Assembly: GCA_010015745.1 (NCBI GenBank)
Contig: ML978158.1
Span: forward strand, 609,137-673,136
DNA length: 64,000 nucleotides
DNA from: Setomelanomma holmii
Lineage: Eukaryota; Ascomycota; Dothideomycetes; Pleosporales; Phaeosphaeriaceae
Direction of reading: 5' to 3'
A program made the translations under genes and the position numbers. Under the pieces are notes generated by a model. The model did no database searches. It was not told where the DNA came from and worked only from the letters and a program-made list of their open reading frames with translations. Positions 11,071 to 22,816 of the stretch are shown here, in pieces; the first letter of the stretch is position 1; the number at the start of each line of letters is the position of its first letter.

Positions 11071-13801
11071 ACTAACTGCACTTTACAGCTCCCGATCTCG
11101 TACGTAGTTACGTGCCTCGAGTATATGGACGGCGAAAATTGACTCAACATGGGGAATCCAACTAGACTGAAAATATATTCCCGGAAGAAGATTTTGGATA
11201 ATTGTCAAGCGATTGGCTCTTCGTGAATGATGCATAGACACCCGCAGGCATTCTAGCAAGACTCCATCTGTCGTCCTTGTTGGCAATTGTAATTAGACAA
11301 GGTCAAGTCTGGCACGGTGTGACCAACTATACAGGTCACGTGGCGGATACTCTAAGTATGCAGGTGCTTGCCGTTCTAGAGCTATTACTTCGTTGTTGGC
11401 ATGCTGCAGCATGTCTCGGTAGGAGGAGTACACGCTGCGCATCAACCGCTAAATCTCTTTGCTCGGATGACTCTCAATCGTTTTGCAACCTACGGCAGGC
11501 TACAGTTCAAGCTGCTATTACTTGCAGCTGCTCATACAAAGTGTGGTATGATAGCACAAAGTGACGTCAACCGCTACTCCGAGCCTGTCGATCGACGCAG
11601 GGACAGCGCGGGTAGCGTGAGCTACCGCAGTACGAAGATTTTGTTGAGATGCGTGCAGCGGCCTCTACGCCCTCTTCAGAGCTCATGGAGTCATCGTGCA
11701 GCACGACATGGGTTGAGGATGACTTCGGTGGACAGGATGCACATGCAAATCGAACTTCAACATGGACATGTTTGCAGAAGGGCATACGTCGAGTTTGAGC
11801 TCATTTTGTTGCTCGAGGTGCACGCGACATAGGCCTCAGAAGCGACTAAGAACGCTTGCAAGCGAATACCGGTTTGCATCTGCAGCGTCTGCAAGAGCAG
11901 ACAGAGCGCTGCAGATCTGTGTAGAGTAGCGGACACAGGCCAACGCTGTGATGCCCGGAGCTTCAGGCACCAACGGCAATTATCAGAATCTTGAGATACT
12001 GGACGATCGGTGATTCTGCACTTCCCATAGCCCGTCCGGTCAGGATACCCGGTCCAATCCGCAGTAACAACAAGCATCGTAATAGCAATGAAACAAACAA
12101 GTCCGCTTCTGATTCAGGAAAATGAGCTATTACATCTGTCATTGCCTAGTGATTATGGTCCGGCCCAGGAGCTCACCATTCACACGCCACTGAGGCAAGA
12201 GTCCCTTCAAGCAGAACACGTGTTGGTGCATCGCCGAACGCGGGATGTATTCATTGCTTGCAGAACAGTTGCTTCGATTGGATACCAATGCCAGATCGTG
12301 GAGTTGGTCGCACCACGCACCCGGCTCCGCGATGCAAGTTCATGCTTGCGCAACTCTCGAGGTGTTGGTGGGAGGGTGTGCCGCTGCGTGTTGCCGCTGG
12401 ACCATTCGCCATCGATTCGCTTCCCAATCCGATCATCAGCGCCTTAGCTCGTTATTGGCACGGTCATTTGTGTTGCACACTTCGTCAGCCGCTGTCACAG
12501 TGGCAGACATATTGAGAATGCATGGGAAATATGATGTTGGGGAAAGGGCAATAAAGCAGAAGAGCTCAAGTAACAGCCGGAAAGCTAGCCGCGGAGCAAG
12601 TACGCCTCGCATCGACGCGGATCGTTCGATAGCAAATACTGAGCTTCTAGCCTGCGCTCTTAATCTCGTTTGACCCCATCTTTCATCTCGCGCGCCGTGC
12701 ACATGGTACACTACCCAGAGCAGCGTGGTCTTCCTTCCTTTTTCCAGACATACTGGACCCTGCAGCTCTGAGCCCCGCATCGGTGATCCTGCTAGGGAAG
12801 CCTGCACTGTCGAGGTTAGTGGACCTCTCTCCGGCTCCTGGGCACCGAGAAGACCACGCATGTCTGTGTTCATCCTGCAGCACTCACTTACAAGTAACCC
12901 TCAATTCCGCCAATCATCGAGACTAAGCTTAGACTCATCCTTTGCCTCTCGCGTCTCGCTTTGGATGATGCCAGCGTCTGACAGGTCGTGGCGTCTCTTC
13001 TGCCTGCAAAGTCCACGGCCCGGCATGCCAACGGTCTAGCCCAATTCTGCACTGCACGAGACCCGCCTTGGGCCTCATCTGGATTCCGACGGCCATCAGC
13101 GCTCCACGTATCCTCTCGTGACCAAACAGCGCCTTCCACCTCATTCACCGCGTCTCAGACCGCGGTTGATGGCGCCGCGGCGGCGGTAATCACACACGAA
13201 CAGCCTTAATACGCTACTGTATAGGCTCTCTTATACAGCGCATCCATTCCCGAGCTTCGGAAACACGCGTGCTATACTATTCCGACCCAGTTCTTTCGAC
13301 AAAGTCACGAAGTCTTCCTAGCGTCAAGTGACCTTACAAACAACGCCTCGACCCGAACTTCCCTCTCCTCCGCCATTGGAAGCTCCAACGCTCAGCATTA
13401 CCAAACATCAAAACTTCCCTGACTGATCCCGCCCGTTGCCTTGCGCTGCACAACAACATTTCACAATACTGCACACCCATACCGAGTCGCCATCCTCTCG
13501 AACACTCATACGAATTGCACTAACACCTCTACGTCAACGACAAGTTGCACCATCAGTGCCAAAGACAAGCTTGGACCCGAACATAACCCGAGAATCGAAT
13601 ACCAGCGTATTGCGACTCGAAGCAATCGTACTGCGAACTTCCAATTGTTTCACGGTATCTTCGTGGTCGTCGTCGGACATCAAACCCGGGAAAATTCGGC
13701 TACGCGCGTCCCCATCAGCAATGATCCAAGTGTGTTATCCTACACCTCCATTCAAAACCGTGCACCCACGTCGACTGGTTCTTGCACCGGTCAACCGCAT
13801 T
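11071..13801. other. gene-poor stretch upstream of the cyclin gene
   Basis: About 2.7 kb with only short, overlapping, unconvincing frames on both strands. From roughly 13300 the sequence becomes CA/CT-rich (caacgcctcgac, cctctacgtcaacg) and looks like promoter and 5' UTR of the cyclin gene. I see no transposon ends, no tRNA and no conserved domain. Confidence 0.5.
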
Positions 13802-14713
13802 ATGGATCCACCTTCAAAACATCGCATAAACCCACCTTCGGCGCCAAATCCGGCCGAAGATGCTGGCGTCCTCCCTGAAATCTCAACTCTCAGATTACAG
13901 GATGCGCCTTCACCACCAGCAAACGACGAGGACATGGATGTCCTTAGCATGTCTCGAGAGACTGCCATGAAGCTTATCGTGCGGTCTGTAGTCGCACTGG
14001 CCAATTCGGCTGGCGATGTACCCGCCACCCCACCAATTTCCCGACCTCTAACTCCTAGCGGAAAGGAAAACTTCGCCGCAATCAAAGGACACCGCCGCTC
14101 AGCGTCAAGACCAGCTACGCCGATTCCAGCTGAGAGAGAAAAGCACCAGCCCACAGAATTGGACCCACCAGAAGCAGGCCACGACGAGCCAATCATCTCC
14201 AACGATATAGGACATGGAGCTCAACCAGAATCTGTCCAACGACTCAACATGGCACGCAAGTTCTTCTCGAAAAGTGTGCCCAAAGTGGGTGTGGAGGAGT
14301 ACATAAACCGCATCCAGAAGTACTGCCCTCTCTCGACGGCCGTCTGGCTGGCTGCAGGGTCATACATCCTTCGACTTTGTGTTATCGACAGGAGCGTGCC
14401 ATTGACGTATCGCACGATGCATCGATTGATCCTGGCGTGCGCTTTGGTAGCCATGAAAGCATTAGAAGACCACCGATGGCCGCAAAAGCGATTCGCAGCC
14501 GTTGGCGGCGTCGACGAGGCCTCACTAAGCCGTCTAGAGCTCTGTGTGGAGTTCTTGCTTTCATTCGATGTCCAGATCTTCACACCCGAGAAGCTAAAGG
14601 ATCTAACGTTGCAGCTGCAAAGGGCAGGTCAAGCGGCCACAATGACGAACAGGCTGCCGTCATCATTCAACCTAAAATTATCGAACACCAAAATGCGCCA
14701 TGTACAGACATGA
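13802..14713 (+). CDS. PHO80/PCL-type cyclin
   Basis: Single-exon frame; from the Met at 13802 (MDPPSKHRINPP) it gives 303 residues. An earlier in-frame Met lies at 13721, and the frame stays open upstream without another ATG. The N-terminal part is Pro/Ser-rich. The C-terminal 150 residues form a Pho80-like cyclin box: ARKFFSKSVPKVGVEEYINR, PLSTAVWLAAGSYILRL, LTYRTMHRLILACALVAMKA, then FAAVGGVDEASLSRLELCVE and FLLSFDVQIF. This is the hallmark order of the fungal PHO80/PREG cyclin family (Pfam cyclin PF08613). Such cyclins partner with the PHO85-type CDK to control phosphate response or glycogen and polarity outputs. Which subgroup (PHO80 versus PCL6/7) cannot be told by eye. Confidence 0.85.
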   Translation: MDPPSKHRINPPSAPNPAEDAGVLPEISTLRLQDAPSPPANDEDMDVLSMSRETAMKLIVRSVVALANSAGDVPATPPISRPLTPSGKENFAAIKGHRRSASRPATPIPAEREKHQPTELDPPEAGHDEPIISNDIGHGAQPESVQRLNMARKFFSKSVPKVGVEEYINRIQKYCPLSTAVWLAAGSYILRLCVIDRSVPLTYRTMHRLILACALVAMKALEDHRWPQKRFAAVGGVDEASLSRLELCVEFLLSFDVQIFTPEKLKDLTLQLQRAGQAATMTNRLPSSFNLKLSNTKMRHVQT

Positions 14714-15398
14714 AAGTGTTGTAGGAGCGATTTTGCTTTTCATTCTCGTCATCATTTGCACTAGGATATCCCCATGAGCATTCAGCGGCGTTTGGGTAGC
14801 GACATTCGAGCATTACTGGGTAGAGGCTCTTGGACGATGGACATCAGAAAGCTCAAATCGAGCAAGTAGATAGCCTGTCGCGACTGCGACTCCCATCTCT
14901 TCTGGGCACAGTAGAGAGGACCAGGAGCTCTTCACTGGCTCGAATTCGGTGGAGGTGTACAGATATAATTAGCAACAAAAGAACGTTCGGCTCATAGTTA
15001 TGAACGACCATGCCACGAGTCGCCGTGAAATTGTGGTTTGACACTAAACGGACTGCAAAATGAATGTCTAGTACCTTTCCCCACGAACATGTAGCTCTAG
15101 GTAACCTCAGGCTGGAGTGGTCGCGATGGAATGTGTATCCTGGCTCGAAGCGGCCTAGTTGCGCGGCAGGGGCGCAGATCGTCCCTGCCGCGCAACATCT
15201 TGATTGATTCCAAGCTCCACGTTCGCAAAACCAACCTTCAAACCGCCACCACACACCCTTTCACCACAATCCACACATCCATACACGATCTCGAGCTACG
15301 GATAATCTACCGCCCAACCGTCGCTACTTACGAACAACTCTGCGCACTGCTGCGCTCTCTGCTCTCCACCACCGTCGCTCGTTACCACATCCCTCGCA
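14714..15398. other. intergenic between cyclin and KRE9-like genes
   Basis: About 680 bases. Contains a perfect 13-bp inverted repeat at 15159-15195 (listed separately) and a CA-rich leader just before the KRE9-like ATG. Otherwise nothing. Confidence 0.55.
15159..15195. repeat. perfect 13-bp GC-rich inverted repeat with 11-bp loop
   Basis: TTGCGCGGCAGGG at 15159-15171 is mirrored exactly by CCCTGCCGCGCAA at 15183-15195. It lies about 205 bases upstream of the KRE9-like start codon. It could be a strong hairpin in the 5' UTR or a dyad binding site; neither is shown by the sequence alone. Confidence 0.8.
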
Positions 15399-16345
15399 AT
15401 GGCACGGATAATACTGCCACTAGCCGCTATCGCCGGTCTGGCGCAGCTGGTCAGCGCAGGCGTCAAATTCACAAGCCCAGCGGCGGGCGCGACGCTCACA
15501 GCAGGAACCGCGATCGAGGTCAAATGGTCCGACGATGGTGACTCGCCTGCGCTCACCGATTTGTTGACATATGAGCTGTTCTTGGTAGCTGGTGGAAATG
15601 CAGCTGAGCAGCAGGTACGATCTACCACGTCTAATGCGCATTGTAGCTTGCCGGCTTCTGTCCATCAACATCGTGCTCGAGGACTGTGCTGATTAGGACG
15701 TCCAGGTTGTACTGCTTCCGATCACAACACAAGGCTCTTTCGCAGTTGGCAGCGTTGCGTCAGGAATGGTCGGTGTCACAGTGGGCGAGAGCTCACCGAA
15801 GAATGCATAGTAAGCTCTGCTCGTGCCTTCTCAATGGCCCCCGTACGGCTCTACTGACACGCAGCGCTAGCTTTCTCAAGATGGTAGCCGTTGGCAAGAC
15901 TGGCGGCCAATACATCACCTACTCCTCACGCTTCTCCTACTCTGGCATGACGGGCGCCTGGCCAGCCACCGCGGCCGTCCAGACCGGTCTCAAGAACATC
16001 GATGGCACAGACGGGCCCGCGACCGTAGACAACACGAATAAAGCCGGCGATGCAGCCAACCCCGCTGCTGGAGACTATGGTGTTACATACACAATGCAGA
16101 CAGGCCTTACACGTTACGCGCCCATGCAGCCAGTACCGCCTACAAAGATCACTGCGAAAAACACGAAGCCTCTGTATCCTACGAGTAGCGTACAGATTGC
16201 GACAACGAGGCTGCCGATTCCGAAGGTCCAGACGACGCTCACACAGAGTCAAACGTATTCAGTAAGCAGCAGGGAGAACACGGTTGCTGCGGCTGCGCAT
16301 CCCACCGACGACATGCAGAAGTTCCTCAACCGATGGAAGGACTAG
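15399..16345 (+). CDS. KRE9/KNH1-family secreted cell wall beta-glucan assembly protein
   Basis: Three exons: 15399-15614, 15697-15809, 15871-16345; 267 residues. The N-terminus MARIILPLAAIAGLAQLVSA is a signal peptide. Residues 21-110 match the Kre9/Knh1 N-terminal Ig-like fold (GVKFTSPAAGATL, AIEVKWSDDG, NAYFLKM, YSSRFSYSGMTG). The C-terminal half has YTMQTGLTRYAPMQPVPPTK, the characteristic Kre9/Knh1 C-terminal motif. Family role: beta-1,6-glucan synthesis or assembly at the cell surface. The third exon has two possible acceptors (15863 end versus 15871 start); I chose the second because it restores the conserved NAYFLK. There is no clear GPI signal. Confidence 0.88.
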
Positions 16346-17043
16346 ATTGCCTCCACACTCTCATATATCAAACGTCGCTGCATCTGGCTTCTCTGGGAGT
16401 TTTATCAGAGGGCTCTGTCCTTCTATCATGTCTGCATTTCAGAATATCATGACTTGACCTCGAATATCAATCGTAAAACTGCGATCTTTGGAGCAATGGA
16501 TTGGTGGCAACATGAGGCACTACCATGTTATGCTCAAATGCGCTGGATTGTGTTCATCATTGTGCTAGCGTTTTGGCGCGAGATCGTTGGAAATAAATAC
16601 AAGGGCGTTCGGAGTGCAGTGGAGGTCAGGCCGCGGCAATTGGAAGTGGTGTTCGTACCACGCCAGGAGAGCGCGAAGCTTGCTTCTCCCGTAGACACTC
16701 ACAAGCATAAGTAGTATCAATACCAATGGCGTTCATCGTCCGTCCATCAAGACTTGCACTCAACATACTTAGGCTGTCTTCACATGCTGATAAGCAGCGG
16801 CTTTGGGCGCCTCGATGTGACTTTGGTATGAAGGCACCTTCCTGTTCCTCACAAAGTGGTCGTGTTCGCAAACCCGTGGCAAGCCGAAAACGACCCCACC
16901 ATCCCACTTCTCCAAACAAACAGCCACCTCGCGAAAGCTACACGAAGCTTACACGCGCCACTGCAGCACAGGATAGATTTTGTTCATCCTGCTCAACTTC
17001 CAATTTCAAGCCAAACGCCTCAACTAGTCACTCAGACATCAAC
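16346..17043. other. intergenic upstream of Xaa-Pro dipeptidase
   Basis: About 700 bases, no recognisable gene; the last 150 bases are A/C-rich and look like promoter and leader of the dipeptidase. Confidence 0.5.
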
Positions 17044-18592
17044 ATGGCAATTGCAGAGGATTACGACAAGGTGCTTGAAGGCAAGTACCCGGCGAAGGAC
17101 CACGCAAGAAAAGTCGCGAAATGGATCATCGACAAGGGCGGAGACAAGAATGGGACTATCTACTTGGAGGCGCAGAAGCAGGAGCTCCAGGAGGTATGGA
17201 CTACCGCATACGCTTCAAGCAAAGCTAATGGAAGTAGGACAATGATAGCGAAGCCCCTTTCAGGTATGCCATCTCGTTTAGGATGAATCACATCTTCATC
17301 ATAGGTTATCAAACAGTGACTGATCGATCACAGACAACGACGATACTTCTTCTATCTCAGCGGCTGCGAGCTACCAGATTCATATCTCACATACGAGATC
17401 GCCACCGACAAGCTAACACTGTTCATTCCGCCTATCGAACCAGATGAGGTCATTTGGTCGGGTCTACCTATGAGCCCGAAGGAAGCAAAAGCGAAGTACG
17501 ATATTGATGAATGCAAGACGACAAAGGAGGTGAACCCTCATCTAGCCAGTGAGGAATCTGCTCAGTCAACCATTTACGCCATCCAGGAGCAGGTATCAGA
17601 TGATATTACCTTCCTATCTTACAAAGACAAGGAGTTCTCGCTATTGAAGCCTGCTATCGAGTACAGTCGAGTCACCAAGTCCGACTACGAGATTGCGCTC
17701 ATTCGGAAGGCAAATGTGATTTCGACAACCGCCCACGTCAACGTCATGAAAGCTGCAGCGAAAGCGAAGAACGAGTGTGAGCTCGAAGCTGTCTTTCTGA
17801 AGTCTTGTGTCGAGCGCAACGCAAAGAACCAAGCGTATCACTCCATTGTCGCAGCTGGCGAGAATGGTGCTACACTGCACTACGTTCACAACGCGAATCC
17901 CATCAAAAGCCAGAATCTTCTTCTCTTGGACGCAGGCTGCGAGGTCGACTGCTACGCCTCAGATATCACCCGCACATTCCCGATCAAGGGCGACTTCAAC
18001 GAGGAATCTCTCGCGATCTACAAGATAGTCCTGGACATGCAGAAGCAGTGCATCGACGCACTGAAAGCCGGCGTGCTCTGGGACTCGATACACGAACTCG
18101 CACACAAAATCGCCATCAAAGGTCTACTTGACCTCGGTATCTTGGAAGGCGATGCAGAAGCGATCTTCAAGGCACGAACGAGCGTTGCGTTCTTCCCACA
18201 TGGACTTGGCCATTATCTCGGCATGGATACGCACGATACTGGTGGTAATGCCGATTATGCCGATAAAGATAGCATGTTCCGGTATTTGAGAGTACGAGGA
18301 ACATTGCCCGCGAGAAGCGTGATCACAGTCGAGCCGGGCATTTACTTCTGTCGATTCATTATTGAGCCGTATCTTAAGGATGCGGAACAGAGCAAGTATA
18401 TTGATGAGAAGGTGCTAGAGAAGTTCTGGAGTGTGGGTGGTGTGAGGATCGAAGGTGAGTGAGTTTTGCAGGTGGAAATACAGGTAATAACTGCTGGCAG
18501 ACAACATTTTGATCACCGACGATGGTGTAGAGAATTTGACACCGACACCGAAAGAAGTAGATGAGATTGTCAAGATAGTGAAGTCGGGTTGA
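17044..18592 (+). CDS. Xaa-Pro dipeptidase (prolidase, M24B metallopeptidase)
   Basis: Four exons: 17044-17193, 17238-17263, 17334-18454, 18501-18592; 462 residues, normal for the fungal enzyme. N-terminal creatinase-like domain (YFFYLSGCELPDSYLTYEI). The catalytic pita-bread domain shows all five dinuclear metal ligands: Asp in LLLLDAGCE, Asp in YASDITRTFP, His in FFPHGLGHYLGMD, Glu in TVEPGIYF and Glu in GGVRIED, the last split by the final intron. No signal peptide, so cytosolic. It hydrolyses dipeptides with C-terminal proline, recycling proline. Exon 2 is only 26 bases. Intact. Confidence 0.94.
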
Positions 18593-19075
18593 TGGGATGT
18601 CAGCTGGCGTAGAACTAGGCAGATTGAGCCACAAGGCTAACTTGTCATGGTGTCTCGATGCCAGGCTCGCTGCACCATTTTATGGCCGAATACAAACCGT
18701 ATAACTCCCGTTACAGTCTACATTGAAGTTCTTTCTACTTCGTATCCACTGATTGGTAGGCCTCGTACCCCTATCCTCGCCCACCCTTCATCTAACCAAA
18801 TTAAACCAAGTGTCGCACGTGTACTCACCAACCCAGGAACCTCCATTTTCTAGATCACCCCGAGAACGTTTCTAGAAGCCAAGCTTGCACACCATGCTCC
18901 GTCATGAAAGAAGGATGGTGAGTTTGTGGGACTGCGGTCCCGGAATCCGGGGTATGGTGACAGTTTTAGAAATGAGTGCGGATGCGAGGGTTTGCGAAGA
19001 GGTATCTAATGTACAATTATTCACCTTTGCCTTAGACTGGAGGTGAAACTTGGGCGCATCTCGCAACTGGACAAA
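18593..19075. other. intergenic upstream of GH26 gene
   Basis: About 480 bases with no gene that I can support. Confidence 0.5.
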
Positions 19076-20796
19076 ATGTTCACATCCAGTCTCGCGCTCG
19101 CATTTACTGCTCTGACTGATCTTACAGTTGCGCAGACGACTACGCTACAAGCCGAATCTGCAACACTTTCAGGCATAGCTGGATACACCGGTACTTGGCC
19201 ACCGCCCCGTTATCTCCTTATACCGCGAAGATATCCAAGTCGTGACACTGCACAAGAACTGGCTATGTCGAAGGCTTCGATGAATCCGCGGACAAGATAA
19301 CTTTCACTGTCAACGCGACTTCCTCGAAGCTGTATGACTTACAATTGATCTACAATGGTCCCTACGGCGATGAATACACCAACGTAGTCTTGAGCAGCGC
19401 GGGTGGGAGCCAAGTCTCACTTCCAGCTACCACGGCATGGACCACGGTGTCTGCAGGTCAGGTGTTTCTCAACGCTGGTTCAAACACGATTGAGATTCAG
19501 AATAATTGGGGCTGGTATCTCATCGACGCTATCACTCTTGCCCCCAGCCCTGCACGCGCACCGCACAAAGTCACCACTAAGCCCGTGAACAAGAATGCGA
19601 ATGCTGATGCTAAAGCATTGTTGTCTTATCTTGGGAGTATGTACGGCAAGAACAGTACGTGCACAGCACTAATCGATACCCAAATCGAATGACGCACTGA
19701 CGTGCCGCGATACAGTTCTCTCCGGCCAGCAAGACCAAGCAAGCTTGGACTGGGCGACTACGAATGTTGGCAAGACGCCCGCCATCCTCGGGGTCGATAT
19801 GATGGACTACACCGAGTCTCGCATCTCACGTGGCGCGTCGAGCACAGATGTAGACAAAGCAATCGCGCATTCGCAGAAGGGTGGGATTGTTACGTTTGTG
19901 TGGCATTGGGGTACGCCGGCGGGGTTGTATGATACCGAGGAACAGAGATGGTATGCCCATTTTGCCTTCACCCCATACCACAAAATCCTCCTCTTGTCGT
20001 ACCTGCTTGTAACTTATAGCCCTGAGTATCTATTGTCTGTGGCTAATGGGCGATGTAGGTGATCAGGTTTCTACACCGCGGCAACAGATTTCAACATCGA
20101 AACCGCACTAGCAGACACCACAAACGCAAACTACACCCTCCTCATCAAAGACATCGACACCATCGCCGTGCAGCTCAAGAAGCTCTCAGGCGCAGGCGTA
20201 CCTGTCCTTTGGTGCCCGCTGCACGAAGCCGAGGGCGCGTGGTTCTGGTGGGGTGCGAAGGGGCCGGAACCGGCTAAGAAGTGTACGTCTACCACTACCT
20301 CAGTCTACACCTTCTTTCGAGCAAGAAGGAAGTTCAAGGAGATATATGGGAGCTGACACGAAGAACAGTGTACCGCATCTTGTATGACCGATTGACCAAC
20401 TACCACAAACTCAACAATCTAATCTGGATCTGGAACTCCGTCGCCCCAGCATGGTATCCCGGCAACGACGTCGTAGACATCCTATCCGCGGATACGTACA
20501 CCCAGGGCGATTACGGTCCTATTTCAGCGACATACAATGATTTACTCGCATTGACGAACGACACGAAGATCATCGCCGCCACAGAGGTTGGGAGTATCAT
20601 GGAGCCCGCGCAGTTAAAGGCGTATCAGGCTGATTGGGTGTACTTTTGCCTCTGGTCGGGCGATTATATCAGCGGTGGGAGCTGGAATAGCTTGGACTTG
20701 ATCAAGAGGATATATGCGGATGAGTATGTGTTGACGCTGGATGAGGTGCAGGGGTGGAGGAACGTGGGGAAGAGGCATCCTCATGTCAGGATGTAG
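19076..20796 (+). pseudogene. secreted GH26 (beta-mannanase-like) with N-terminal CBM35, interrupted by a stop codon
   Basis: Inferred exons: 19076-19190, 19257 or 19274-19654, 19716-19950, 20059-20282, 20369-20796. Signal peptide MFTSSLALAFTALTDLTVAQ, a CBM35-like module (LQAESATLSG, WGWYLIDAITLAP), then GH26: ILSGQQDQ, VDMMDYTESR, VTFVWHWGTPAG, acid/base Glu in WCPLHEAEGAWFWWG and nucleophile Glu in AATEVGS. GH26 enzymes cleave mannans, consistent with plant polymer use. Two problems: the splice into exon 4 gives Trp then TGA (20060-20062) exactly where relatives have a second Trp before SGFYT; and at exon 2 the best-conserved acceptor (19257) is one base out of frame, while 19274 keeps frame but drops the conserved TGYVE. 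I therefore call it a likely pseudogene; base-call error is the alternative. Confidence 0.72.
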
Positions 20797-21076
20797 TGAA
20801 GCGGAGGAGGCCTAGAGGTGACATAAAAAATCGTCTTCGTGTATATACTTGAGAGCATAGTAGCAAGCTTGTATAAGTGGTCGATATTGTATGTGCAAGA
20901 AGGCTGAAGAGTTACTGCTGCGCCCTTTTCCTAATTAAGAGCTAGTGCGGATAAGCGAAGTGCGGATCTGTGAAGGCTGGACAGTCATACTACGTGCACA
21001 GCCACATCACATATATACACTTCAGACTGCTTTCCAACGTTAGCCTTTGGTAGATATTTGGTACAGTTTTCTCATC
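20797..21076. promoter_or_regulatory. Nudix gene upstream region with TATA-like box
   Basis: TATATA at 21012-21017 lies 60 bases before the Nudix start codon. Position and sequence fit a core promoter; no experimental support. Confidence 0.3.
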
Positions 21077-21890
21077 ATGGCAGACTCCCAACGTCCTAAA
21101 ATTGGCGTCGGCGTCATCATCCACGACAACGCAGGCAACATCATCATGGGCGAGCGCGCAGGAAGTCACGGCGCAGGTACTTTACCCACACTCATTACTC
21201 CCCTTGACAGTCATCCACCTTATCCGCTTCCCTATACCTCATCATACATCACCTTCCTCGACATTGCAATTCCTGAAACATCGCAGGGACCCTCCAGTGT
21301 CCCGGTGGGCATCTCGAGCACGGCGAGTCCTTCGAGGAAAACGCCGCGCGCGAAGTCCTTGAAGAAACAGGCCTGATCGTTGGGAACATCAAGTTTCTGA
21401 CTGCGACGAACGATGTGTTCAAGGGTGAGGGGAAGCATTATGTTACCGTGTTTGTGATGTGTGAGATTATCGGGGAGAACAGGGTTGCGCAGGTATGTCC
21501 TCCTCGCCACATGATGTGTAGTCGACTATTCCTTTTGACACATCCTGCTATGATGTCTTCGACCTTCTTCCTCGGTCTGGTTTGCTAGTATATCATTCGC
21601 AGTTTCCTTTTGATCTTTTTTGACCAGTTGCTTGAAGGCGGCACTAGGAAGAAGACTGATCGACTAACGACGTTCAGCCGATGGAGCCGCACAAGTGCGC
21701 AAAGTGGGAGTGGGTGCATTGGAGTAAGATGTGGGCGTGGGCTGGAGAGCAAGCGAAGGCTGAAGATGAGGGAAGGGAGGTGCAAAGGAAGATGTTCCTG
21801 CCGCTGGTGAACTTGTGGAGGGAGAGAAAGGAGTGTGAGCATGCGTTGGTGGAAGATGACGGGAATAGCCGGAATGTTCGGTGCAAATAG
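21077..21890 (+). CDS. Nudix hydrolase (NUDT15-like)
   Basis: Three exons: 21077-21176, 21287-21492, 21678-21890; 172 residues. N-terminus RPKIGVGVIIHDNAGNIIMG, then the Nudix box across the second exon: GGHLEHGESFEENAAREVLE followed by ETGL, which satisfies G-x5-E-x7-REUxEExG. After it come YVTVFVMCEI and the Trp-rich C-terminal part CAKWEWVHW. This layout resembles the small NUDT15/MutT-like nucleotide pyrophosphatases (ADP-ribose, dNTP or (d)NTP sanitation). Substrate cannot be assigned from sequence. A second candidate donor follows the stop, so a longer isoform is possible. No lesion. Confidence 0.87.
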
Positions 21891-22643
21891 AGGTATGTAC
21901 GTTCAATGCCTATTGACATATGCTATAATCTTACTTGGCAGACGCAGCAAATCACTGCCCACTTCATCTCATACTAGGAATAGCTCAAATCAATCATATC
22001 ACATCGCCATCAGTCTTTTGGACTTTGTAGAGACTTGGTATATCTCATTAGCGAAGGACGATATTCCTAGGCGACAGTCGCCGACCAGAAAGACTGGAGG
22101 AGCCTAGGCTGTGCTTGCATTTCAGCCAAGCAAGGAAACACAACAAAGTAAGTCCTGAAGCAGGGAAAGGTACATTAGAAATGTAAGATGGTTGTGCTAC
22201 TTCACGCAGCAAGGCATCCACTCTGTCACCAGTCCGATGTGACAGCCATCGTCCACACAAGCAAAGATCAACACACCTATTGTAGGGCTATATCTACCAT
22301 CTGACCATATTATCACGTCGCTTCTGGAAGTTCCATATTTGGCGACAAGGTTCCCCACAAATCTGGGGCTCATTCGCATAGGTTAAACGTGAAGTGCCGG
22401 ACGCACCCGCCAATCGGATGAGTGCCTGGACGTTTCCGGCACTACTGTGAACTATACTATCGCAACGAACGGGCATCGGCAAAGTTGCAGTGGAGCGTAG
22501 TTGGGGCGGAAAGAAGACTCCTTTTGGCTATGCGACGGGATGTTTGAGCTTGTAAGTTAGTCACTGTAAGTCAGTGCGTGATATCTCGAAGGTGTGCTGG
22601 GTAAGTGTGAAGTTGTCATATATCTGGCACTGGTATATGAACA
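21891..22643. other. intergenic upstream of GH5 gene
   Basis: About 750 bases; no supported gene. Confidence 0.45.
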
Positions 22644-22816
22644 GTGAGTTTTTCTCGAAGAAAGTTTGAGAAGGCAGGTCGTTCGCCTTGTGCGTATAGG
22701 GAGGGACAATCTGATCAGATCGACATCATCCGTGTTCTCAGTTCTCTCGCATGCGCGTCAGCGCTTCCATACCTTCTCATCGCTTCCCCTAATGCACCAT
22801 TCAAGACATCAAACCA

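Noticed and set aside
11757..12077. Minus-strand 106-codon frame with cysteines
   Set aside because: No signal peptide, no similarity recognised, and several other overlapping frames of similar length.
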